In this document: piece by piece, positions 1-5,992 of the stretch
How positions within the stretch are numbered: the first letter of the stretch is position 1
How the letters are laid out: each line of letters begins with the position of its first letter
Assembly (NCBI GenBank): GCA_009922295.1
Contig: RFWA01000060.1
Coordinates: 1 to 10,329, forward strand
DNA length: 10,329 bases
DNA from: Betaproteobacteria bacterium
GTDB lineage: Bacteria; Pseudomonadota; Gammaproteobacteria; Burkholderiales; Burkholderiaceae_C
Direction: 5' to 3'
Translations under genes and position numbers: made by a program
Notes under the pieces: model-generated
What the model was told of the DNA's origin: nothing
Database searches by the model: none
What the model saw: only the letters and a program-made list of their open reading frames with translations

Positions 1-516
1 GAAATCATCAGCTACGTGCTGTCTGGCGAGCTCGCCCACAAGGACAGCATGGGCAACGTGAAGGGCATCCCGCCAGGCGACGTTCAGCGCATGAGTGCTG
101 GGCGCGGCGTGCAGCACAGCGAGTTCAACCACGCACCTGAGCAAACCACCCACTTTCTGCAGATCTGGATTGAGCCCAATGTGACCGGTATCGAGCCCAG
201 CTACGAGCAAAAAACCTTTGCGGTCAGCGACAAGCAGGGCCGCCTGCGGCTGGTCGCCGCACCCGGGGGCGCCGAAGGTTCGGTCACCCTGCACGCCGAC
301 GCCCGGCTCTATGCCGGCCTGTTTGACGGCGAGCAGACCGCTCACCTAACACTGGACTCGGCACGCAAAGCCTACGTGCAGGTGCTGCGCGGCCAGATTC
401 AGGTCAACGGCACTGCCCTGCACCAGGGCGACGCCGCCCTGCTGGCCGACGAGACCCAATTGCGTTTGAGCCACGGTCAGGATGCCGAGGTGCTGGTGTT
501 TGACCTCTGCGCCTGA
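1..516 (+). CDS. Pirin family protein, 5'-truncated by the window edge
   Basis: Reading frame 1 is open from the first base to the TGA at 514-516 (171 residues). The sequence begins EIISYVLSGELAHKDSMGN, which matches the core of bacterial pirins (YhhW type) just after the metal-binding H-P-H segment. About 60 N-terminal residues therefore lie outside the window. The ATG at 16 is internal, not a start. Further conserved blocks are MSAGRGVQHSEFN, LQIWIEPNVTGIEPSYEQK and the C-terminal EVLVFDL. Pirins are bicupin proteins; several bacterial members have quercetin dioxygenase activity, but the substrate here cannot be told. The first cupin's metal ligands are largely off the window, so activity cannot be judged. 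It lies 78 bp before a DoxX gene and then a flavodoxin-like oxidoreductase, an arrangement that suggests quinone or oxidative-stress metabolism (inference). Confidence 0.92.
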   Translation, partial: EIISYVLSGELAHKDSMGNVKGIPPGDVQRMSAGRGVQHSEFNHAPEQTTHFLQIWIEPNVTGIEPSYEQKTFAVSDKQGRLRLVAAPGGAEGSVTLHADARLYAGLFDGEQTAHLTLDSARKAYVQVLRGQIQVNGTALHQGDAALLADETQLRLSHGQDAEVLVFDLCA

Positions 517-534
517 ACCCACCAACCCATCACC

Positions 535-560
535 CGTCATTCCCGCGCACGCGGGAATCC
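535..560. repeat. Short palindromic intergenic repeat (REP-like)
   Basis: Between the pirin and DoxX genes, TTCCCGCG at 540-547 and CGCGGGAA at 550-557 form a perfect 8-bp inverted repeat around the two-base loop CA. It is preceded by CGTCA and followed by TCCA. This element type is very common between genes in Comamonadaceae and related betaproteobacteria; when read through on the other strand it gives the familiar spurious peptide WIPACAGMT. The hairpin is strong but has no following T-run on the plus strand, so it is a repeat that may stabilise mRNA ends rather than a classic terminator. Confidence 0.8.
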
Positions 561-594
561 ATGCCCCACCCATTTCTACCCCCCGGGCCTTTTT

Positions 595-1005
595 ATGTTG
601 AGCCAATACCAATCCGCTTTCTCCCTCGCAGCGAGACTTTTGTTGGCGGCCCTGTTCCTGCCCGCCGGCTTGAGCAAATTGTTCGGCTTTGCCGGCACGG
701 TGGGCTACATTGCTTCGGTCGGATTGCCGCTGCCCACCCTGGGCGCGGCTTTGGCCGTGGCGCTTGAGGTGTCGGGCGGCCTGGCGCTGATTGCCGGCTA
801 CCAGACCCGCTGGGCGGCGTTGGCCATGGCGCTGTTCACCGTGGTGGCAGGCGTGTTCTTCCATAACTTCTGGGCCGCGCCGGCCGAAGCCATGCAGATG
901 CAACAGATCATGTTCATGAAAAACCTGGCGATTGCGGGTGGCCTGCTGGCCCTCACCGCCTTCGGCCCGGGCGCGTTAAGTCTGGATGCCAAACGCGGCA
1001 CCTAA
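595..1005 (+). CDS. DoxX family membrane protein
   Basis: This is a 136-residue protein with the DoxX pattern. An N-terminal hydrophobic helix with the R-L-L-L-A-x-x-F-x-x-A-G-x-x-K/S-L signature (about residues 8-30) is followed by three more hydrophobic segments: about 40-65 (GLPLPTLGAALAVALEVSGG), 72-90 (RWAALAMALFTVVAGVFFH) and 104-128. The acidic residue of LEVSGG and the FFHNFW stretch before the last helix are typical. It should be a four-helix inner-membrane protein. DoxX-family members act in quinone-linked redox or oxidative-stress functions, but most, including this one, have no defined reaction. The ATG at 595 fits the family length; no strong Shine-Dalgarno sequence precedes it (only GGGCC-type bases). 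It lies 76 bp before the flavodoxin-like gene and is probably part of the same unit. Confidence 0.9.
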   Translation: MLSQYQSAFSLAARLLLAALFLPAGLSKLFGFAGTVGYIASVGLPLPTLGAALAVALEVSGGLALIAGYQTRWAALAMALFTVVAGVFFHNFWAAPAEAMQMQQIMFMKNLAIAGGLLALTAFGPGALSLDAKRGT

Positions 1006-1069
1006 GCGGCCACCCGCCTTTAATTCCCCGGGGTTCGCAGAGTGCGCACCCTTTATTTCCGCCACATCT

Positions 1070-1074
1070 AGGAG
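1070..1074 (+). promoter_or_regulatory. Shine-Dalgarno site that fixes the flavodoxin gene start
   Basis: AGGAG at 1070-1074 lies 7 bases before the ATG at 1082. The frame is open further upstream (to an ATG at 986), but those 32 extra codons overlap the end of the DoxX gene and encode no family-like sequence. This site therefore supports 1082 as the true start. Confidence 0.8.
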
Positions 1075-1081
1075 TATCACG

Positions 1082-1636
1082 ATGGCAAAAGTCGCAGTTG
1101 TTTTTCATTCGGGCTACGGTCACACCCAGCGCCTGGCCCAATCGGTCGCCCAGGGCGCTGGCGCCGAGCTGCTCACCATTGACGCCGATGGCAACCTGCC
1201 CGACGCCGCCTGGGAGACCCTGGCCGCCGCCGATGCCATCATTTTTGGCTCGCCCACCTACATGGGCACGGTCAGCTGGCAGTTCAAGAAGTTTGCTGAT
1301 GCCACTTCCAAGCCCTGGTACACCCAGGCCTGGAAAGACAAGATTTTTGGCGGTTTCACCAACAGCGCCAACATGAATGGGGACAAGCACTCCACACTGC
1401 ACTACTTCATGACCCTGGCCATGCAGCACGGCGGCGTCTGGGCGGGTACCGGCATCAACTACAACAACACCAAGGCGTCGCAGCGCAGCGACGTCAATTA
1501 CCTGGCCTCTGCGGCCGGCCCGATGGCCCAGACCCCGGGCGATGCCGGCGCTGGCGAAATGAACGCAGGTGACCTGGAAACCGGCCGCCAGTTCGGGCAG
1601 CGCATTGCCGAACTGGCGCAAAAGTTCAGCCGCTAA
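1082..1636 (+). CDS. Flavodoxin-family NAD(P)H-dependent oxidoreductase (WrbA-like)
   Basis: This 184-residue protein has the flavodoxin fold. MAKVAVVFHSGYGHTQRLA (1-19) gives the first beta strand and FMN-phosphate loop (S-G-Y-G-H-T). DAIIFGSPTYMGTVS carries the second FMN loop (SPTYMG). WKDKIFGGFTNSANMNGDK matches the strand and loop that usually contact the flavin ring. The C-terminal GRQFGQRIAELAQKF is the usual final helix. Members reduce quinones or other electron acceptors with NAD(P)H in the cytoplasm. It is somewhat shorter than classic WrbA (about 198 residues) and differs in the middle, so I call it a flavodoxin-family reductase rather than wrbA. It follows DoxX on the same strand, and only 18 bp separate its stop from the stop of the convergent trhO gene; I see no terminator hairpin there. 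Confidence 0.88.
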   Translation: MAKVAVVFHSGYGHTQRLAQSVAQGAGAELLTIDADGNLPDAAWETLAAADAIIFGSPTYMGTVSWQFKKFADATSKPWYTQAWKDKIFGGFTNSANMNGDKHSTLHYFMTLAMQHGGVWAGTGINYNNTKASQRSDVNYLASAAGPMAQTPGDAGAGEMNAGDLETGRQFGQRIAELAQKFSR

Positions 1637-1654
1637 ACCAGATTGGATGTTCGG

Positions 1655-2401
1655 TCAGGCCGGCGATGACGGCTTGGGGTCCAGCCGGGCATCGACGGTG
1701 CGACGTTCGTCAAACACGAAGCAGTTCCCGAGGTAGTGCGCGCCACCGGTCTCCTCAAAATACTTGAGGATGCCGCCTTCCAGCTGATAGGTATTTGGCA
1801 AGTCGTGCTCGCGCATGAAAATGGCCGCCTTTTCGCAGCGAATGCCGCCGGTACAAAAACTCACCACGGTCTTGTCCACCAGCTCGTCGCGGTGCGCCAG
1901 GAGGGCTTGCGGAAAATCGCTGAACTTGCCCAATCGCCAGTCGATGGCGCCCTGAAACGTGCCCTCGTCCACCTCGAAGCCATTGCGCGTGTCGAGCAGC
2001 ACCACCGGCCGGCCGGCATCGTCCACACCGTCGTCCAGCCAGCGCTTGAGCGTGGCGGGTGAGACGGCGGGTGCCCGGCCCCGCGCAGGCTGGATGGTCG
2101 GGTGATCCATGCGGATGATCTCGCGTTTGACCTTGACCAGCATCTTCTTGAAGGGTTGGGTCGCCGACCAGCTTTCTTTGGGCACCAAGTCGGCCAAGCG
2201 CGGGTCTTGCTGCAGCTGCGCCACAAAGTTCCGAACTGCCAGTGCCGGCCCCGCCAAAAAAAGGTTGATACCCTCTTCCGCCAACAGGATGGTGCCCTTG
2301 AGCTGCAGGTCGTTGGCACGCGCCAGCAGCGTGTCGCGCAGAGTCTCGGTGTCGGGCAAAGGCACGAACTTGTAGGCGGAAATGTTCAGGACGGTGCTCA
2401 C
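1655..2401 (-). CDS. trhO: tRNA uridine(34) hydroxylase TrhO (rhodanese family)
   Basis: This 248-residue protein matches TrhO/YceA. Its N-terminal acylphosphatase-like domain contains NISAYKF and LKGTILLAEEGINLFLAG. It also carries KVKREIIRMDHP (90-101), then a rhodanese domain with LLDTRNGFEVDEGTFQGAI (135-153) and the active-site loop FCTGGIRCEKA (182-192), with Cys183 as the catalytic cysteine. QLEGGILKYFEE follows. TrhO hydroxylates U34 of certain tRNAs in an oxygen-dependent reaction, giving 5-hydroxyuridine, the precursor of cmo5U/mcmo5U. The start is a GTG at 2399-2401: an in-frame TAG lies four codons upstream, so no earlier start is possible, and the Shine-Dalgarno match is weak. 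It is divergent from the histidine kinase gene, with 94 bp between the two starts. Length and motifs are those of a complete, functional member. Confidence 0.96.
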   Translation of the reverse strand: MSTVLNISAYKFVPLPDTETLRDTLLARANDLQLKGTILLAEEGINLFLAGPALAVRNFVAQLQQDPRLADLVPKESWSATQPFKKMLVKVKREIIRMDHPTIQPARGRAPAVSPATLKRWLDDGVDDAGRPVVLLDTRNGFEVDEGTFQGAIDWRLGKFSDFPQALLAHRDELVDKTVVSFCTGGIRCEKAAIFMREHDLPNTYQLEGGILKYFEETGGAHYLGNCFVFDERRTVDARLDPKPSSPA

Positions 2402-2495
2402 CTGGCTATTCTAGAAGTGCGTCAAGCCAGCACTCTGACAAAAGCAAGAAAGGCGTTTGTCTGGTGCAAAATAGGAAACAAAGGGGTGAAAAAAA

Positions 2496-4469
2496 ATGAA
2501 GGTCATGCTGGGCATTCGTGACCGGATGTTGCTGTCGGCGCTGCTGCCTGTGGCCTTGGTCGTCGTTGGCCTGGTGGTAGCTTTGACAGCCTTGCACCTG
2601 AATGACTTGCAAACCACCCACCACCAACGCTTGCGCTCGGTGGCTCAGCAAGTCGCGGTTGCCAGCCGCTCGGGCCTGTTGACGCAAGACAGAGGCCAGC
2701 TGAGCTTGGTGGCCATGGGTGCGATGCACGAACATGACCTGCGCGCCGTGACCATTTTGACCATGGACGGCCGCGCACTGGCAAGTGCCGGGCGGCACGC
2801 GGCCAGTGCTTGGCCTGCCGCGACACACCTGGCTGGCCAGCAATGGGATGCTCTAGCCCAGCGTGAACTGCTGGTGCAGCCCGTCTGGGCCGCGCCGGTC
2901 GGGCCAGAAAGCGTCTACGGGCAAGCCTTAGCCAAGGGTTTAACGGTACCCGGTTTGCTGGGCCAAGTGAAGCTGGAGTTTGCCAACAACGGGCTGGTCG
3001 AGCGGCGTACCGACGCCCTGTTGACCGGCGCCGCGGTCGCCCTGGCCGGTCTACTGTTGGGCGGCCTGCTGGCCTTGCACCTGGCCCGCGTTTTCATTGA
3101 GCCGGTGGTGAGCATGTCGCGCATGGTCAAACGCATTGGCGAGGGCGACTTGTCGGCTCGCGGGCCAGAATCGCCCCATAACCCACTGCGAGAACTGCAA
3201 CTCGGCCTCAACCAAATGGTGCAGGCCTTGGAGACTGGCCGTGATTTGCTGGAACAGCGCGTGACCGATGCCACGCGGGACTTGCGCAACAAGACGGAGG
3301 AAGCCGAGCAGGCCACGCTGGCCAAGAGCCGCTTTCTGGCAGCTGCCACGCACGATCTGCGTCAGCCAGCGCATGCGCTGGGCATGTTTGTCGAGCGGCT
3401 GCGCCAGCTGACCCACGACACCCAGGCCATGCAGGTGTTGGGTAACCTGGAGGCTTCGGTGCAGTCCATGCAGGAGCTGCTGGACGCCTTGCTCGATATT
3501 TCCCGCTTTAACGCCAACGCGGTACCGGTGCAGGCGCAGCCCTTTGCCCTGAATGAGCTGTTTGACAAATTGCGCTCGGCGATGGGCAGCACGGCCCGAG
3601 ACAAGGGCCTGCGGCTGCGGATTCGACCGACCCGCGCCTGGCTGATGACTGACGCCGGGCAACTGCAGCGCATCCTGCTGAACCTGGTGGGCAATGCCCT
3701 GGCCTACACGCCCCAGGGCTCGGTCCTGGTCTCGTGCCGGCCGCTAGCCGGCGGCGGCCTGGCCCGGATTCAGGTCTGGGACAGTGGCATTGGCATCGCG
3801 CCCGAGCACCATACCTCGGTGTTTGAGGATTATTTTCAGGTCGACAACCCGGCCCGGAGCAATAGCAAAGGCCTGGGCCTGGGCTTGCACATCGTGGACC
3901 TGACGGCCCGTCTGCTAGGCCTGTCGGTGCAGCTGCGTTCCAACCTGGGCTGTGGCAGCCGCTTCACCATTGATGTGCCGCTGGCACCGCTTAGGCCAGT
4001 CGCCCCAGTGCAGCTGCCACCAGAGTCTCTGGCGTTGCCCATGCCTCGCGGCCTGGTGGCAATGGTGCTGGAGGATGATCACCTCTCGCGTGAGGCCCTT
4101 GCCAGCCTGTTGGGCGGCTGGGGCTTTGAGGTGCGCAGCGCCGACAGTTTGGCGGTGGCCTTGCAATCGATCGAGGACCAAGGGCCGCCAGACGTCCTGG
4201 TCTCAGACTACCGCTTGGCCGACTGGGTGAATGGCATCGACGCCGTTCGGCAACTTCGCGCCGCTGCCAACCTGCCGATCCCGGCCTGCTTGGTCAGTGG
4301 TACCAGCACACCGGCCATGGTGCAGGCCGCTCGCGACGTCGGTCTGACCCTGTTGCAAAAACCGGTGCGCCCGGCCAAGCTGCGCGCTCTGCTGCGCCGG
4401 CTGGTTCTGGAGCGCGGCCTGGCTCAACAAGGGGATCAGGACTCCGAGGAGGGTGGCGCAGCCGTATAG
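2496..4469 (+). CDS. Hybrid sensor histidine kinase/response regulator with BarA-like N-terminus
   Basis: 657 residues. A transmembrane helix (about 11-33) is followed by a periplasmic region (about 34-173), a second helix (about 175-199), HAMP (about 200-252), a short coiled coil (250-278) and a HisKA domain with the phospho-acceptor His286 in ATHDLRQP. The ATPase domain has an N box (QLQRILLNLVGNALAYTP), a G1 box (VWDSGIGIAPE) and a G2 box (GLGLGLHIVDL). The C-terminal receiver (about 520-638) has the acidic pocket EDD (526-528), phospho-acceptor Asp571 in VSDYRL and Lys622 in QKP. The layout after the first helix (NDLQ..., then a small sensor domain, then HAMP and a D-A-T-x-D-L-R linker) recalls E. 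coli BarA, but there is no HPt domain. AAGGGGTGA at 2481-2489 lies six bases before the ATG and is a good ribosome-binding site. Likely partner: the LuxR-type regulator encoded convergently, whose 3' end overlaps this gene by 34 bp. The signal sensed is unknown. Confidence 0.93.
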   Translation: MKVMLGIRDRMLLSALLPVALVVVGLVVALTALHLNDLQTTHHQRLRSVAQQVAVASRSGLLTQDRGQLSLVAMGAMHEHDLRAVTILTMDGRALASAGRHAASAWPAATHLAGQQWDALAQRELLVQPVWAAPVGPESVYGQALAKGLTVPGLLGQVKLEFANNGLVERRTDALLTGAAVALAGLLLGGLLALHLARVFIEPVVSMSRMVKRIGEGDLSARGPESPHNPLRELQLGLNQMVQALETGRDLLEQRVTDATRDLRNKTEEAEQATLAKSRFLAAATHDLRQPAHALGMFVERLRQLTHDTQAMQVLGNLEASVQSMQELLDALLDISRFNANAVPVQAQPFALNELFDKLRSAMGSTARDKGLRLRIRPTRAWLMTDAGQLQRILLNLVGNALAYTPQGSVLVSCRPLAGGGLARIQVWDSGIGIAPEHHTSVFEDYFQVDNPARSNSKGLGLGLHIVDLTARLLGLSVQLRSNLGCGSRFTIDVPLAPLRPVAPVQLPPESLALPMPRGLVAMVLEDDHLSREALASLLGGWGFEVRSADSLAVALQSIEDQGPPDVLVSDYRLADWVNGIDAVRQLRAAANLPIPACLVSGTSTPAMVQAARDVGLTLLQKPVRPAKLRALLRRLVLERGLAQQGDQDSEEGGAAV

Positions 4470-5083
4470 CCAGCCCGGCCGGCGGCCAGGACTGCCTGAA
4501 TGCGGGATTCGACGCCAAAAAACCGCAAAATTGCGCTGACATGGTTGCGCGTGGTTTCGTCTGAAATATAGAGCTCACGGCTGATGGTCTTGTTGGAGGC
4601 GCCCGCCAGCAGCATGGCCAGGACCGCTTCTTGCCGCTGAGTCAGGTGGGGTGCCAGCTTGGCCGTGTCGTTCGCGGCAGGCGGCATCCCGGTTGCGACG
4701 GCCTTGGGTCGGGGATTCTCGCCGCTGAGCACTTGCCGAAGCACTCGCAACATGTCCTGGCTTTTGCCACCCTTGCTCAGGAATCCGGCAGCGCCGCGTG
4801 CCAGCATGCGGGCCTCCAGTTGCGGATCGGCCGAGCCGGTGAGCATGACCACCGGCAGTTCGGGGTGGCTCTTGCCAATCGCCTCCAGGCCGAACAGGCC
4901 ATTGAGGTCCGGCATCATATAGTCCATCAGCACAAGATCAAGGTCCGGGTGCAGGTCAGCCAGTTCGAACGCCCGGGCGCAGGCTGATGCCTCCAGCACC
5001 TCGATCTGCTCGTCCAGGCCCTTGAGCACCTGTCGCAGGCCTTCGCGCACCAGCGCGTGGTCATCCACCACCAAAATTTTCAT
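4436..5083 (-). CDS. LuxR-family two-component response regulator
   Basis: 215 residues of NarL/FixJ type. The receiver domain (1-118) has acidic pocket Asp7/Asp8 in VVDDH, phospho-acceptor Asp54 in LMDYMMPD, Thr82 in MLTGS and Lys104 in FLSKGG. After a Pro/Ala-rich linker (about 121-145), the LuxR helix-turn-helix spans about 147-200 (LTQRQEAVLAMLLAGASNKTISREL...NHVSAILRFFGV). It should bind DNA when phosphorylated. The frame extends six codons further upstream to an ATG at 5101, but the ATG at 5083 has AAGGGGG at 5089-5095 five bases away and begins with the canonical MKILVVDDH, so 5083 is chosen. A weak -10-like TACAAT reads on the minus strand at 5100-5105, with no good -35. Its last 34 bp overlap the 3' end of the sensor kinase gene on the other strand, and the pair is probably cognate (inference). 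Target genes are unknown. Confidence 0.94.
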   Translation of the reverse strand: MKILVVDDHALVREGLRQVLKGLDEQIEVLEASACARAFELADLHPDLDLVLMDYMMPDLNGLFGLEAIGKSHPELPVVMLTGSADPQLEARMLARGAAGFLSKGGKSQDMLRVLRQVLSGENPRPKAVATGMPPAANDTAKLAPHLTQRQEAVLAMLLAGASNKTISRELYISDETTRNHVSAILRFFGVESRIQAVLAAGRAGYTAAPPSSES

Positions 5084-5088
5084 GCTTA

Positions 5089-5095
5089 CCCCCTT
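5089..5095 (-). promoter_or_regulatory. Shine-Dalgarno site that fixes the response regulator start
   Basis: On the minus strand AAGGGGG lies five bases before the ATG at 5083 and inside the first six codons of the longer possible reading frame. This favours MKILVVDDH as the true N-terminus. Confidence 0.75.
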
Positions 5096-5138
5096 CGCCA
5101 TTGTAGGTAACCATATGCATCTTTCATGCCATTACAGC

Positions 5139-5169
5139 TTGACTGGCAGGACCATCGGCCGGGCACAAT
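5139..5169 (+). promoter_or_regulatory. Candidate dnaE promoter, possibly giving a leaderless mRNA
   Basis: TTGACT at 5139-5144 matches the sigma-70 -35 box in five of six positions. CACAAT at 5164-5169 is a fair -10 box, and the 19-base spacer is long. Transcription would then start near 5175-5177, at or almost at the dnaE ATG (5177). No Shine-Dalgarno sequence stands between the -10 box and the ATG, which fits a leaderless or nearly leaderless message. This is pattern matching only. Confidence 0.35.
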
Positions 5170-5176
5170 AGCGATC

Positions 5177-5992
5177 ATGTTTGTCCATTTGCGTTTGCAT
5201 ACCGAGTTTTCTGTGGTCGACGGCACCTGCCGCATTGACGACGTCGTCAAGGCCGCCAGCCGCGACCAACAGCCGGCACTGGCCATCACTGATTTGAGCA
5301 ACTTATTTGGTGCCATCAAGTTCTACAAGGAGGCGCGTAAGCGCGGCGTCAAGCCCCTGATTGGGTCCGAGATCTGGCTCGAAGGCCTGGGCAAGGATCC
5401 CGCAGCCCTGTCGCGCGTCCTGCTGCTGGTGCAAAACCAGCAGGGTTACCTCAACCTGTCAGAGCTGCTGGCCCGCGCCTGGACCCAAAGCAGCGGCCGG
5501 GCGCAGGCGGTGGTGCGGCTGGACTGGCTGCGCGAACGCCACGAGGGCCTGATCCTGCTGTCCGGGGCTCAGGCGGGGCCGGTCGGGCAGGCGCTGTTGC
5601 AGGGCGACGAGGCGCGTGCCTTTGAGCTGGCCCTGCTACTTGCCAGCGTGTTTCCGCACCGGTTTTACCTGGAGTTACAGCGAGCAGGCCGCGCCGATGA
5701 CGAAGCCCATGTGACGGCGGCGGTCCGCTTGGCGGCGCGCATGGCCCTGCCGGTGGTGGCTACGCACCCGGTGCAGTTCATCGAGGTCAACGATTTTGAT
5801 CGGCCGAGCAGATGCAGGCCCTGTTTGCCGACGTGCCGTCAGCCCTGGCCAATACGGTCGAAATTGCCCGCCGCTGCAACCTCACGCTGGTGCTGGGCAA
5901 GCCGCAGTTGCCCGAGTTCCCGACCCCCGAGGTCAATGGCGAGCGGATGTCGCCCGAGGCCTATTTCCGCTACGCCTCGCACGACGGCCTGA
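5177..5992 (+). CDS. dnaE: DNA polymerase III alpha subunit, N-terminal fragment (PHP domain) of broken dnaE
   Basis: Residues 1-208 (to about 5800) are a clear DnaE N-terminus. They hold the PHP-domain start HLRLHTEFSVVDG (4-16), then ALAITDLSNLFGAIKFYKEA (34-53), VKPLIGSE, LLLVQNQQGYLNLSELLA, GLILLSGAQAGPVGQAL, PHRFYLELQR and PVVATHPVQFIEVNDFD (192-208). DnaE is the catalytic subunit of the replicative polymerase; its PHP domain binds metals structurally and contacts the epsilon proofreading subunit. After Asp208 the frame turns to nonsense (RPSRCRPCLP...) and ends at the TGA 5990-5992, while DnaE continues in another frame from 5800. The segment that normally follows DFD (AHEARVCI..., roughly 30 residues) is absent. 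The ATG at 5177 was chosen because MFVHLRLH is the usual family start; an upstream in-frame ATG at 5126 adds 17 unlike residues. This piece alone cannot polymerise DNA. Confidence 0.85.
   Translation: MFVHLRLHTEFSVVDGTCRIDDVVKAASRDQQPALAITDLSNLFGAIKFYKEARKRGVKPLIGSEIWLEGLGKDPAALSRVLLLVQNQQGYLNLSELLARAWTQSSGRAQAVVRLDWLRERHEGLILLSGAQAGPVGQALLQGDEARAFELALLLASVFPHRFYLELQRAGRADDEAHVTAAVRLAARMALPVVATHPVQFIEVNDFDRPSRCRPCLPTCRQPWPIRSKLPAAATSRWCWASRSCPSSRPPRSMASGCRPRPISATPRTTA
5798..5812 (+). other. dnaE: Frameshift plus internal deletion junction in dnaE
   Basis: Upstream coding is in frame 2 up to the Asp codon GAT at 5798-5800. Downstream DnaE-like coding is in frame 1 from TCG at 5800-5802, giving S-A-E-Q-M-Q-A-L-F-A-D-V-P. 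Frame 1 has a TGA at 5797-5799, so the two halves meet exactly here. From memory of DnaE proteins, about 30-32 residues should lie between DFD and the AEQM/SAQM block; the missing DNA is thus roughly 90-97 bases, of length 3n+1. The junction contains the 8-bp palindrome TCGGCCGA (5800-5807). Confidence 0.85.

Noticed and set aside
346..903. 185-codon minus-strand frame across pirin and DoxX
   Set aside because: It contains the WIPACAGMT peptide that arises from reading through the palindromic repeat, and it is antisense to two well-supported genes.
986..1081. Longer N-terminus for the flavodoxin-like protein
   Set aside because: The extra 32 residues overlap the DoxX gene and show no family similarity, whereas AGGAG directly precedes the ATG at 1082.
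2402..2495. Sigma-70 promoters in the divergent trhO/kinase region
   Set aside because: CTGACA (2435-2440) and CAAAAT (2467-2472) are individually suggestive but 26 bases apart, so no credible pair was found for the kinase gene.
5794..5802. Programmed -1 ribosomal frameshift joining the two dnaE frames, using the T-run before GAT
   Set aside because: A -1 slip on the TTT codon would run straight into the in-frame TGA at 5797-5799. The only point where the frames can be joined (GAT/TCG) has no slippery sequence, and a slip would still leave about 30 conserved residues missing.
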